64,000 nt of DNA. Origin: Lentilactobacillus diolivorans DSM 14421 (GTDB lineage: Bacteria; Bacillota; Bacilli; Lactobacillales; Lactobacillaceae). A model generated the notes under the pieces. That model was not told the origin of the DNA, searched no databases, and worked only from the letters and a program-made list of their open reading frames with translations. Every line of letters begins with the position of its first letter. Position 1 is the stretch's first letter. Where the stretch lies: the NCBI RefSeq assembly GCF_001434255.1, contig NZ_AZEY01000108.1, forward strand, positions 59,859 through 123,858. Direction: 5' to 3'. A program made the position numbers and the translations under genes. This document shows positions 50,915 through 58,874 of this stretch, in pieces.

Positions 50915-51703
50915 TTAACTAACTTCACCAGCAAAACTTGGTGCAAAGTATGGTGAAATTGTTTGTGTTTGAACTGTCTTACCAGGTTCCGGTGCATTTA
51001 CGTATTGGTTGTTGCCAATATAAATAGCACTGTGATAAACGCCACCCTTGCTTCCCCAGAACAAGAGATCACCTGGTTGGGCGTCTGAAACTGACTCGTA
51101 AGTCGTTGCTTCAGCTTGAGCTTCGGCAGTTCGTGGTAGTGAAACGCCATTTTGCTTATAGACGTATTGAACTAACCCAGAGCAATCAAATCCTTTGGTG
51201 GTTGTGCCACCCCATTGATAAGGGATACTTTGAGTCGTCAGTTGTTGCGCTAAACCGACAACACCAGTGGTATTGGCAGTGGTGCCGGCAGTCTTAATTG
51301 AGCTGGTAAATGTTGACTTGGTAGCTGCCTTTTTAACAGACTTCGTACTGCTCTGATTTTTATTTTTGGTGCTTGGACTAACATATGTACTGGTTGTTTG
51401 TTTCTTGACCCCAGTATAAGTTTTCCCTGTTGTGTATTTTTTAGCTTTGGTGCTTGATGAAGAAGTTAAACTTGTCTTGCTTGGAACTGTTAATTGTGAC
51501 CCCGTTACAATTGTATTGATATCCTTTAGATGATTTGCTTTGGCAAGTGTGCTAACAGTCGTATGGTACTTGGTGGCGATTCGATAAAGCGTATCACCAG
51601 ACTTGACAGTTACTTTGGTATCAGCACTCGCGGCAACTTGGCTTAATGTAAAAATGCTAGCCATTGAAAACAAACCGACAGCGACTTGTTTCTTTATCTT
51701 CAT
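50915..51703 (-). CDS. LysM-NlpC/P60 cell-wall hydrolase
   Basis: A 262-aa secreted endopeptidase. Signal peptide ('VAVGLFSMASIFTLSQVAAS'), one LysM domain ('VKSGDTLYRIATKYHTTVST', about 32-75), a Ser/Thr/Lys-rich linker, and an NlpC/P60 domain with catalytic Cys in 'TTKGFDCSGLVQYVY' and His in 'GVYHSAIYIGNN'. It cleaves gamma-D-Glu to diamino-acid bonds in peptidoglycan. Upstream, 51704-52020 is A+T-rich with no gene. Confidence 0.93.
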   Translation of the reverse strand: MKIKKQVAVGLFSMASIFTLSQVAASADTKVTVKSGDTLYRIATKYHTTVSTLAKANHLKDINTIVTGSQLTVPSKTSLTSSSSTKAKKYTTGKTYTGVKKQTTSTYVSPSTKNKNQSSTKSVKKAATKSTFTSSIKTAGTTANTTGVVGLAQQLTTQSIPYQWGGTTTKGFDCSGLVQYVYKQNGVSLPRTAEAQAEATTYESVSDAQPGDLLFWGSKGGVYHSAIYIGNNQYVNAPEPGKTVQTQTISPYFAPSFAGEVS

Positions 51704-52020
51704 TAAAAATCATCTCCCCAAACTCGTTATATTATTAAGAAATTCTTAAGACACCTATACCATACCATGTTTTTTGCTTTGGTTTGTAACAAGCTCGTTA
51801 CATTTTTGACTTTCCAATTATATTAGTGATTTGAGCCGCAAATATTGACATATCAGCGCTTAGGGTTATTAAATCAATAATGTTAAACTTGCTGAGAAGT
51901 CTTTTGAAACATTTTTGTAACATTTAATGATTGAAATAGGTGATGAAATAACTTATTTTGGGTCAAAGTGCAGAAAAACACGAAATCGTTTTCACAAAGA
52001 ATGTTGAATAAATGTTGTAA

Positions 52021-52034
52021 TGTCAACGCTTTCA
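52021..52034 (+). promoter_or_regulatory. cre box upstream of a hypothetical gene
   Basis: TGTCAACGCTTTCA matches TGWNANCGNTNWCA at all positions. It lies 136 bp before the gene at 52170 in the 466-bp spacer shared with the divergent NlpC/P60 gene. Carbon catabolite control is likely for one of them. Confidence 0.65.
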
Positions 52035-52169
52035 ATTGCTTTTTCACTTGCACGATTAGAAATTCTGTTTAAAATGAAAATTGACAAGTGGAATAAAGAT
52101 CTCATTTACAAAAAACGAGCTCAACAAGTCCAATTCGTCAATGTGAAATAAAGAAAGGAAGTTTTTGAA

Positions 52170-52502
52170 ATGACTGCTACTAAAGAACAATGGAAAGTTG
52201 CATTAAATTCAAAGGAAGCCTTTCACGACTTTATTACAAACTATTTTATGGCTCACAAAGAGTTAAAGGGAAACTATGATAACCAATATTACTTTGAAAA
52301 CTATGCTGTAAGTTTGGATAGTAAAAAGGGATTGGTTGTCACTCTGACAACAGGTTCATATACCGGAACCGGTTTTCCAATCAAGGATGTGGAACACATC
52401 TCGATTGAAGACTTTCGCCAGTTGCTTTTAAATAAGAAGTTCGCTGATAAGAATGTGACGTTGCCACAGGTCTTTAATATTGCCGCTTATATGATCGCTT
52501 AG
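52170..52502 (+). CDS. Hypothetical cytoplasmic protein
   Basis: A 110-aa soluble protein of balanced composition ('KEQWKVALNSKEAFHDFITN', 'SYTGTGFPIKDVEHISIEDF') with no signal peptide or membrane segment. I do not recognise the family. It has a strong AAAGGAAG ribosome site, a cre box upstream and a terminator just after it, so it is a well-defined single-gene unit under probable CcpA control. Confidence 0.7.
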   Translation: MTATKEQWKVALNSKEAFHDFITNYFMAHKELKGNYDNQYYFENYAVSLDSKKGLVVTLTTGSYTGTGFPIKDVEHISIEDFRQLLLNKKFADKNVTLPQVFNIAAYMIA

Positions 52503-52519
52503 TGATGAACATGAAAATA

Positions 52520-52566
52520 ACACCAGCTTCCGAAAATTACTTTTTCAGCAGCTGGTGTTATTTTTT
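52520..52566. terminator. Bidirectional terminator between convergent genes
   Basis: AACACCAGCT (52520-52529) pairs with AGCTGGTGTT (about 52551-52560), flanked by T-rich sequence on the plus side and by A runs that serve the minus-strand DUF3021 gene. Confidence 0.75.
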
Positions 52567-52977
52567 GTCTAGATTTCGTTTCTTTAATGCCTGATTAATT
52601 CGCCTAATTTTTGTGTTGATGGTTAGGTAAATGATGACCCATGCCAGTCCATAGACAATCACGAATTCTAATAGGTAGCTCATCCAGAATTGTGGCATTT
52701 GCCATTGATCCAACCAGCCGTTATATGCCATCATTGCTGAAACTAAGGTAAACGTAATGATTAAATGGCCGATTAGCACAACTAAATAGGATAACGACTC
52801 AATTTCAAATATTTGACTGAGTAAGCCAATCAGGCCGCTCATCAGCATGACACTTAGAATGTTTTTAACTGTTGGCGGTGTTGATTGATAGCCACTCGCA
52901 ATGATTAGCAGGTACAGAGTCGAGCCAATTGTCACGCCACGAACAAAATATCGCATATTTTTCATTAATAATTTCAT
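52558..52977 (-). CDS. DUF3021 membrane protein
   Basis: A 139-aa protein with four membrane segments ('GSTLYLLIIASGY', 'ILSVMLMSGLIGLLSQIF', 'LVVLIGHLIITFTLVSAMM', 'LLEFVIVYGLAWVIIYL') and a basic tail, typical of DUF3021. These are regularly encoded right after a LytTR regulator and may hold it at the membrane or inhibit it. The frame overlaps the regulator stop. ATG 52977 chosen; GTG 52995 is possible. Confidence 0.82.
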   Translation of the reverse strand: MKLLMKNMRYFVRGVTIGSTLYLLIIASGYQSTPPTVKNILSVMLMSGLIGLLSQIFEIESLSYLVVLIGHLIITFTLVSAMMAYNGWLDQWQMPQFWMSYLLEFVIVYGLAWVIIYLTINTKIRRINQALKKRNLDKK

Positions 52978-52991
52978 TGTTAATCTCGCTT

Positions 52992-53447
52992 TCACAAACC
53001 AAGTCGATGTTCCAATTCATTTAAATATTTTCGACTGATATCGGTTTTGACGTTACCGGTTAGAATTGCGGTCATTCCGCCAGTAAAACTATCTTCCAAT
53101 GATAAGAGGTGATCCAGGTTAATGACCGCATGTTTTGAAATTTGAATGAAGTTGGGATTCTTGAGCCGGTCCGAAAATGCGTAAAGTCGGCCTTTAGTGG
53201 GAATGACCTGCTCCGTTGTGTAAATTAATAATTCGGTTCCCGAAATATCGATTAGGATAATGTCTTGGGGTTTGACCAATAAGACGTGATCCGCTGATTT
53301 TATCGGAATAAGTGTTGGCGGGTTCGCATGATAATTTTTTAGATAACCAATGATGCTGTCCACTTCCGCCGATTGATGGTTGGCTGAAATTGTGGCATTG
53401 ATTTCGCCATCATTAAGCTGTTCATTTTTGTGAAAGTGAATTTCCAT
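52992..53447 (-). CDS. LytTR-domain transcriptional regulator
   Basis: A 151-aa protein whose C-terminal ~100 residues form a LytTR domain ('VLLVKPQDIILIDISGTELL', 'DRLKNPNFIQISKHAVINLD'). The N-terminal ~50 residues are not a receiver. Partner of DUF3021; such pairs control adjacent ABC exporters, here the two genes upstream (53497-55225). ATG 53447 with GAGAGG upstream. Confidence 0.85.
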   Translation of the reverse strand: MEIHFHKNEQLNDGEINATISANHQSAEVDSIIGYLKNYHANPPTLIPIKSADHVLLVKPQDIILIDISGTELLIYTTEQVIPTKGRLYAFSDRLKNPNFIQISKHAVINLDHLLSLEDSFTGGMTAILTGNVKTDISRKYLNELEHRLGL

Positions 53448-53496
53448 ACGGTTTGCCAACCTCTCCGAGAATATGTGTAAAGTTACTTATATTCTA

Positions 53497-54363
53497 TCAT
53501 TCAAAGTCAGTTACTTTGTTTCTTTTTTGACTTCTAATTAATTCGGTTAGTAAAAGTACCAACATCCCAATTATGAAGGCAGCGATTAATAGTTCGATGG
53601 TTTGATTTCCAGTTAAGAGATGCTGCCACGCTATTTTAACGCCCATTATTTTTTCAAAGTGACCTTGTTGCCCGTGAAATGCATTGGTGAGAGGGTCATT
53701 CATAAAGATTTGGCGATAAAGCGCGGCGACGTAAGATCCTGGAGTAAATTTGATGAGTAATTGGGCGAAATAGGGTAGGCCGCCGATTGGAATGTAAGTG
53801 CCAACCAGAAAACCACTTGCGGCACCTAAAATTGATTCGATGGTTCCTAGTGAGTCAAATCGGCTGATAAATTGGACAAAGAGCATATTAATGACAACTG
53901 ATAAAAGTGCACTTAAAAATGCCAACCCCAATACGGCGGGAGTTTTTGACCAGGGGATGACTAAATTATCGGTAGCAGCAAAGTATCCCAGCATGATGGC
54001 CAACATGATAAGCTGCATGAGGAAGCCAATAATGGCGGCACTTAGCATGTAACTGACTTTCATTTTGAATCTGGAGATGTCAGTTAAGTAAAAATCTTTG
54101 ATTACCCCGCGTTCTTTATCTCTAACCAGTTGGCCAAGTGATGAAAGGGTCGTCGTGATAGCAGTAACGGATAAGGTACCGCCGATCAACCAAAAGTCTA
54201 GTAGCTGACGGGAGTTGGGGACCTGCTGCCAGCTGGAAATCATTGTCTCCTTTAAAAAAATAACGTAGAGGACAAAGGAAATCATCGCGCCAAGTAGTGA
54301 GAAGAAAACGCCGGTGTGGTTACGGAAATATAATAGTAGGTTTCGTTTTGTTAATGCGAACAT
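53497..54363 (-). CDS. ABC-2 type transporter permease
   Basis: A 288-aa membrane protein with six hydrophobic segments and the ABC-2 exporter layout (N-terminal 'LTKRNLLLYFRNHTGVFFSL', central 'FLVGTYIPIGGLPYFAQLL'). Pairs with the ATPase whose stop lies one base upstream. Likely exports a peptide, drug or lipid; substrate unknown. Confidence 0.87.
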   Translation of the reverse strand: MFALTKRNLLLYFRNHTGVFFSLLGAMISFVLYVIFLKETMISSWQQVPNSRQLLDFWLIGGTLSVTAITTTLSSLGQLVRDKERGVIKDFYLTDISRFKMKVSYMLSAAIIGFLMQLIMLAIMLGYFAATDNLVIPWSKTPAVLGLAFLSALLSVVINMLFVQFISRFDSLGTIESILGAASGFLVGTYIPIGGLPYFAQLLIKFTPGSYVAALYRQIFMNDPLTNAFHGQQGHFEKIMGVKIAWQHLLTGNQTIELLIAAFIIGMLVLLLTELIRSQKRNKVTDFE

Positions 54364-54364
54364 G

Positions 54365-55225
54365 TTAACGCATCTCCCTTCCGGTTAATTTCAGAAAGGC
54401 ATCGTCGATTGTGCCGTTCTGGTAGTCAAAAGTAACAATATACTGTCGGTATTTTTCCAATAAATTCAAAGCAGCTTGTGTATCTGCGGGTAAACAAATT
54501 ACCTTTTGATTATCTTGAGTATGGGGAATTCTTTCTGGAATCAGTTTCATTAACTGTTGGGCATCGTTGGTGATAATCGTTAGCCGGTTGGTTGCGTAAT
54601 CGTTTTTAATTTTTGCTGCCGAACCGCTGGCAATGACTTTGCCGTGATCAATGATGTAAACCTCATCGGCGTTGTCGGCTTCCTCGAGGTAGTGGGTGGT
54701 CAAAATAATGGTTAAACGGGTGTCATGTTGCAGTGAATGAAGCAGATTCCAGATTGCGGAGCGGGTTTGAATGTCTAAACCGGTTGTCGGTTCATCCAGG
54801 AAAAGGACATCGGGTTGGTTGATTAAAGCCCTGGCAATATCGACCCGGCGACGTTGCCCACCTGAGAGACTGCTATATTTTTGATTGATAAAGTCGTTCA
54901 GGCCAACCTTTTCAATTAATGCGTCGATCTCGTGAACAGCCTGCTGATAAAATCGGCTACGGATCATTATATTTTCTTTGACGGTTAGCTGATCATCAAG
55001 GATGCTTTGCTGAAATACCATGCTGATTTTAGTGTCAGAAGTCATTTGAATTGTTCCGGCAGTTGGGGTTAATAAGCCGGTTAACATCGACATTGTAGTT
55101 GTTTTTCCCGCACCGTTTGGACCAAGTAGGGCGGTTAAGCTACCTCGTTCAACTGCTAAATCGATATGGTTAACGGCAACTTTGCTTTGGTAAGCTTTAG
55201 TGAGGCCGGTTGCTTGAATAATCAT
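54365..55225 (-). CDS. ABC transporter ATP-binding protein
   Basis: A 286-aa ATPase: Walker A 'LLGPNGAGKTTTMSML', Q-loop 'ISMVFQQSILDDQL', signature 'YSSLSGGQRRRVDIARAL', Walker B 'VLFLDEPTTGLD', switch 'ILTTHYLEEAD', plus a C-terminal extension typical of drug/antibiotic exporters. ATG 55225 is set by AAGGAG nine bases upstream; the longer frame to 55378 has no ribosome site. Confidence 0.9.
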   Translation of the reverse strand: MIIQATGLTKAYQSKVAVNHIDLAVERGSLTALLGPNGAGKTTTMSMLTGLLTPTAGTIQMTSDTKISMVFQQSILDDQLTVKENIMIRSRFYQQAVHEIDALIEKVGLNDFINQKYSSLSGGQRRRVDIARALINQPDVLFLDEPTTGLDIQTRSAIWNLLHSLQHDTRLTIILTTHYLEEADNADEVYIIDHGKVIASGSAAKIKNDYATNRLTIITNDAQQLMKLIPERIPHTQDNQKVICLPADTQAALNLLEKYRQYIVTFDYQNGTIDDAFLKLTGREMR

Positions 55226-55383
55226 GGTGCTCATCTCCTTTATTGATTGTATCCTAGCATGGTCCAATCGATTTGAGGTTGAAATATCGATGAGTGGTTG
55301 AATAATGAATACAAGGGGTAAAATGAGACAGGTGAAATTTAGAGCTATCTTGATATATGGATAGCTGATTGTTAGCAACAGAA

Positions 55384-55429
55384 AAGACGTATAAATCCAG
55401 GTGAAAATGATCCTGGATTTATACGTCTT
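55384..55429. repeat. Perfect 18-bp hairpin
   Basis: AAGACGTATAAATCCAGG (55384-55401) and CCTGGATTTATACGTCTT (55412-55429) flank a 10-nt loop. No T-tract directly follows, so it is either a weak terminator or another structured element between the methyltransferase gene and the ABC operon. Confidence 0.75.
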
Positions 55430-55444
55430 AGATACTTGGTGGGC

Positions 55445-55567
55445 TAAGGGTGGGACGAAAGGCGGTTACGCGGCAGAAAGTTGCCTTTTGGCGCACGTTT
55501 TCCACTCGGTAATAATCGTGATTACACAAAGGGACTGAAATAAAATTACTGTTGTGCCAGCCCCAAC
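55445..55567 (-). repeat. Partial hairpin-family right arm joined to the second repeat family
   Basis: 'GGTTACGCGGCAGAAAGTTGCC', 'TTTTGGCGCACGTTTTCCACTC' then 'GGTAATAATCGTGATTACACAAA' and 'TGTGCCAGCCCC'. It repeats the composite order seen at 29750-29855 and 58430-58545. It lies downstream of the methyltransferase gene. Confidence 0.65.
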
Positions 55568-55569
55568 TC

Positions 55570-56325
55570 CTATGCTTTTTGGGCAATCACAATAAACCGA
55601 TCCTCGTTAGTAGTTATTGATTTTTGTGTGTCAATAATTTGCTGTAAAGCTAAGAGTTGTGGCAAACATTTATCAACTGAAAAGTTGGGAAATTCCCAGG
55701 GAATGATTGAAGCATAATAGACAATTGCACCAACATCAAAGAATGTCATTTTTGGGAAAGCTTGCTTGTCCAACCGAATCTTTAACCCCGCTTTCTGACA
55801 TGCATTGATTGTTTGAAGCAAGGTATTTTTTGGGAAAGCTGGCACATAATTTGGATTTAGAAACTGTGATAGTGAGAAATTGTTGGTGGCACCGACTTGT
55901 TGAGTGATGAATAGACCAGTTGAATTGAGTTTATTGGCAACTGATTTTGCGTTAAAAGCATTATGACTATTCGTAATGATATCGACTGATTGATTGTGAA
56001 CTGGCAGCATATCCGCTTGTTTAACAGGATAAACAGTCACTCCAATCGGTTCGAATTTTTTGCGCAATAGATCAATATTTGGCTGCCATGCCTCCGTTAC
56101 AGCTGTCTGATGAGCAGGATGATGAAATGACGACAGCAGCTCACCGCCGCCAGTCCCCATATCCAAAAGCATTTTGTTGGGTGTTAGCGACTGTAAAACC
56201 AGCTGTCGATAGTCCCAAGGCAGCTTTTCATTATTCCAACGTCGCTTAAGGTGGGAGAAGTCCCAACCGCGAATGCCGATTCTTTCTTCATGTTTCCAAA
56301 ATCTTTTTAATTGCTTTTCGTTCAT
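55570..56325 (-). CDS. SAM-dependent methyltransferase
   Basis: A 251-aa class I methyltransferase. Motif I 'KMLLDMGTGGGELLSSF' binds S-adenosylmethionine, 'QADMLPVHNQSVDIITNSHN' covers motifs II/III, and the N-terminal 'RFWKHEERIGIRGWDFSHL' is typical of a group often annotated as rRNA or small-molecule methyltransferases. Substrate unknown. ATG 56325 has GGAGG ten bases upstream; the 21-codon extension lacks one. Confidence 0.83.
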   Translation of the reverse strand: MNEKQLKRFWKHEERIGIRGWDFSHLKRRWNNEKLPWDYRQLVLQSLTPNKMLLDMGTGGGELLSSFHHPAHQTAVTEAWQPNIDLLRKKFEPIGVTVYPVKQADMLPVHNQSVDIITNSHNAFNAKSVANKLNSTGLFITQQVGATNNFSLSQFLNPNYVPAFPKNTLLQTINACQKAGLKIRLDKQAFPKMTFFDVGAIVYYASIIPWEFPNFSVDKCLPQLLALQQIIDTQKSITTNEDRFIVIAQKA

Positions 56326-56590
56326 GATAACTATGCCTCCAAATTGATAGAATTTATTTTGGATGATTGGCACAGTTGACTCTGCCATTCGCTCGACACA
56401 TTGGCAGAAGCGATTACTGTGCCGAGCACTTCACTAGTTTAAGATGATTTACCATTTGGCATTTTCCCTTCCATTTAAAATAATTATAGTTTAACACGTT
56501 AAATTTCATTTTTTTCAGTAAAATGGTAAACTATCTGTGTAGTGAACGTTAGTTCGTATTGAAAGACATTACGAAAAAGAAGGTGTCAAT

Positions 56591-57913
56591 TTGAGACAAG
56601 AATCGCTATTTGCCGGGAATCAGCAGGCTAATCAGCCGTTAGCTAGTCGGGTGCGGCCCAAAACGCTCTCGGAATTTGCTGGGCAACAACAGCTGCTCGG
56701 CAAGGGAAAAGTGCTTCGCGAAATCATTGAAAGCGACCAGTTACCCTCAATTATTTTTTGGGGGCCGCCCGGTGTTGGGAAAACGACTTTAGCAGAAATC
56801 ATTGCCCGTAAAACCCAGGCTAAGTTTGTGACCTTTAGTGCGGTAACCAGCGGGATCAAAGATATTCGCAATTTGATGAAAGATGCTGAGGCCAACCGGG
56901 ATATGGGCGGTAAAACAATTGTCTTTGTTGACGAGATTCACCGATTTAATAAAGCCCAACAAGATGCCTTTTTACCGTTTGTTGAGCGGGGAAGCATCAC
57001 ATTAATTGGCGCGACTACTGAGAATCCCTCGTTTGAAATTAATTCAGCACTGTTATCGCGGTGCAAAGTCTTTGTGCTTCACCCATTAACTACCGATGAC
57101 ATTATTCAATTGATTCATAACGCGCTTAAAAATCCAGACGGGTTTAAACAAACCATCGAAATCGATGATGAGGCGATTCACCAAATTGCGGAATTTGCGA
57201 ATGGGGATGCCCGAGTTGCCTTAAATACACTTGAAATGGCGGTTAACAATAGTCCAAAAGCCGGCGATAAAACAAAGGTTTCAACTGACGATCTTCATCA
57301 ATTAATGGCCACTAAGTCTTTCTTATATGATAAGAATGGTGAAGAACACTATAATCTGATTTCGGCACTGCATAAATCAATGCGTAATAGTGACGCAGAT
57401 GCCGCTACCTATTGGCTGTCACGGATGCTAAGCGGCGGTGAAGATCCGTTGTATATTGCCCGGCGGTTGGTTCGGTTTGCCAGTGAAGATATTGGACTTG
57501 CAGATACCAATGCCCTTAATGTGGCAATCAACGTTTTTCAAGCTTGCCAGTTTATTGGCATGCCGGAATGTAATGTTCATTTAACTGAAGCGGTAATTTA
57601 TTTGTCACTTGCCCCCAAGTCAAATGCCGTTTATAAGGCCACTTTAAAGGCTGAAGCTGATGTGAAGCATTCAATTAACGAGCCGGTACCGTTGCAGCTA
57701 CGGAATGCCCCTACCAAATTAATGTCTGAGTTGGGCTATGGTAAGGGGTATCAATATGCGCACGAATCCAAAGCTAAGCTGACGACGATGCAAACAATGC
57801 CGGATTCGCTAATTGGCCAAGTTTACTATGAACCAACGGAACAGGGTAACGAGAGTCGGTTTAAAAAGCGATTGGCGCAAATTAAGCAGTGGGAACAAAT
57901 GCATCGCGAATAG
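56591..57913 (+). CDS. rarA: Replication-associated recombination protein A (MgsA/RarA)
   Basis: A 440-aa AAA+ ATPase acting at stalled replication forks. N-terminal 'RPKTLSEFAGQQQLLGKGK', Walker A 'WGPPGVGKTTLAEIIA', Walker B 'FVDEIHRFNKAQQDAF', and the tetramerisation half ('EHYNLISALHKSMRNSDADA', 'GYQYAHESKA') are all present. TTG start at 56591 behind AAGAAGGTG. Housekeeping gene of normal length. Confidence 0.94.
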   Translation: MRQESLFAGNQQANQPLASRVRPKTLSEFAGQQQLLGKGKVLREIIESDQLPSIIFWGPPGVGKTTLAEIIARKTQAKFVTFSAVTSGIKDIRNLMKDAEANRDMGGKTIVFVDEIHRFNKAQQDAFLPFVERGSITLIGATTENPSFEINSALLSRCKVFVLHPLTTDDIIQLIHNALKNPDGFKQTIEIDDEAIHQIAEFANGDARVALNTLEMAVNNSPKAGDKTKVSTDDLHQLMATKSFLYDKNGEEHYNLISALHKSMRNSDADAATYWLSRMLSGGEDPLYIARRLVRFASEDIGLADTNALNVAINVFQACQFIGMPECNVHLTEAVIYLSLAPKSNAVYKATLKAEADVKHSINEPVPLQLRNAPTKLMSELGYGKGYQYAHESKAKLTTMQTMPDSLIGQVYYEPTEQGNESRFKKRLAQIKQWEQMHRE

Positions 57914-57996
57914 TTGGTTGTGAGCCGAAGGTCCTTTTCGTTTACTCTCATTTGGATGACGATTATAATATTAGGAAAAAAGGGGAATTATTTAAC

Positions 57997-58233
57997 ATGG
58001 AACTGACACAAACTGATTTTGATATTTTAAATGCCATTCAATCTGGCCGAGTAGGGGCTGGGACGCCGGTCAACCACTTTGTTGATTACTGTGACAATGC
58101 GATCGGCGGGAATCCGCGACCGTTGATTGAAGCTGGCTATATTAAGAGTGACGGTGACTCCGTTAATGGGTTAACCGACAAGGGATTGGCTGCTTGGAAA
58201 GACTTTAAAGACAAGCATCCCCAAGATGATTAG
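57997..58233 (+). CDS. Small hypothetical protein, possibly winged-helix
   Basis: A 78-aa soluble protein ('MELTQTDFDILNAIQSGRVG', 'GYIKSDGDSVNGLTDKGLAA') whose pattern of two helices, a turn and a 'LTDKGLAAW' end recalls small winged-helix proteins. ATG 57997 has AAAAGGGGAA upstream and a TATAAT at 57964-57969, indicating its own promoter just after rarA. A complete hairpin element follows. Confidence 0.65.
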   Translation: MELTQTDFDILNAIQSGRVGAGTPVNHFVDYCDNAIGGNPRPLIEAGYIKSDGDSVNGLTDKGLAAWKDFKDKHPQDD

Positions 58234-58261
58234 AATGAGAATTTTATAATAATTAATAAAC

Positions 58262-58545
58262 AGAGTGGACCAGCAAGCGGTTAGGCCCCAGAATATAAGC
58301 CCCCTAACTTGATATTCCTGATTTTGGAATATTAAGTTAGGGGGCTTATATGGCCGGGGCCTGCTTGCTGGTCCACGTTTCAACCAAGTAAAAAGTTCAA
58401 CGAGATATTCTGAGCCTGAATATTTGGATAATTCGGTTATGCGGTAGGAAGTTGTCTTTTGGCGTACGTTTTCACTTGGTAATAATCATGATGACACAAA
58501 ACGGGACTGGACAAAAATAATTTTGTCCAGTCCCGTTTTGTGCTC
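58262..58545 (+). repeat. Complete hairpin element plus second-family hairpin
   Basis: Outer arms 58265-58278 and 58363-58376 (GTGGACCAGCAAGC, the same outer stem as the 29.9-30.4 kb array), inner arms 58297-58318/58326-58347. Middle connector AGGCCCC pairs with GGGGCCT. It is followed by a partial right arm (58430-58475) and then 'TTGGTAATAATCATGATGACAC' and the hairpin ACGGGACTGGACAAAA / TTTTGTCCAGTCCCGT (about 58500-58537), which is terminator-like. 58546-58770 has no gene. Confidence 0.85.
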
Positions 58546-58770
58546 GTTATTAGAATATGAAATTCACAGAAAATTCATACTTTTTTCAATAAATGGTGAT
58601 CGAAAAAATTAAGCATAACCGATTACCTTTTTTATGATAGTAATTATGGCCCCTGTTTAATTAATTTATAACATAAAAGGGCTTTTCCATAAATGTTTTG
58701 GCTACAAAAATATAAAACGTGTCATTTTAATGACAATTTTTACATTTTTTTCTGATGTATTCGAACTGAA

Positions 58771-58800
58771 TTGACATACTATGTTGCGCGCATCAATAAT
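58771..58800 (+). promoter_or_regulatory. Candidate promoter for the LPxTG adhesin
   Basis: TTGACA (58771-58776), an 18-bp spacer and AATAAT (58795-58800), about 75 bp before the start at 58875. Confidence 0.5.
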
Positions 58801-58874
58801 TGCACATGTGAACCTTAGAGGGGCATTAAGATTGATCGTTAATCGAAAGCAATTATTGAAGGGATGAGAAAAAG

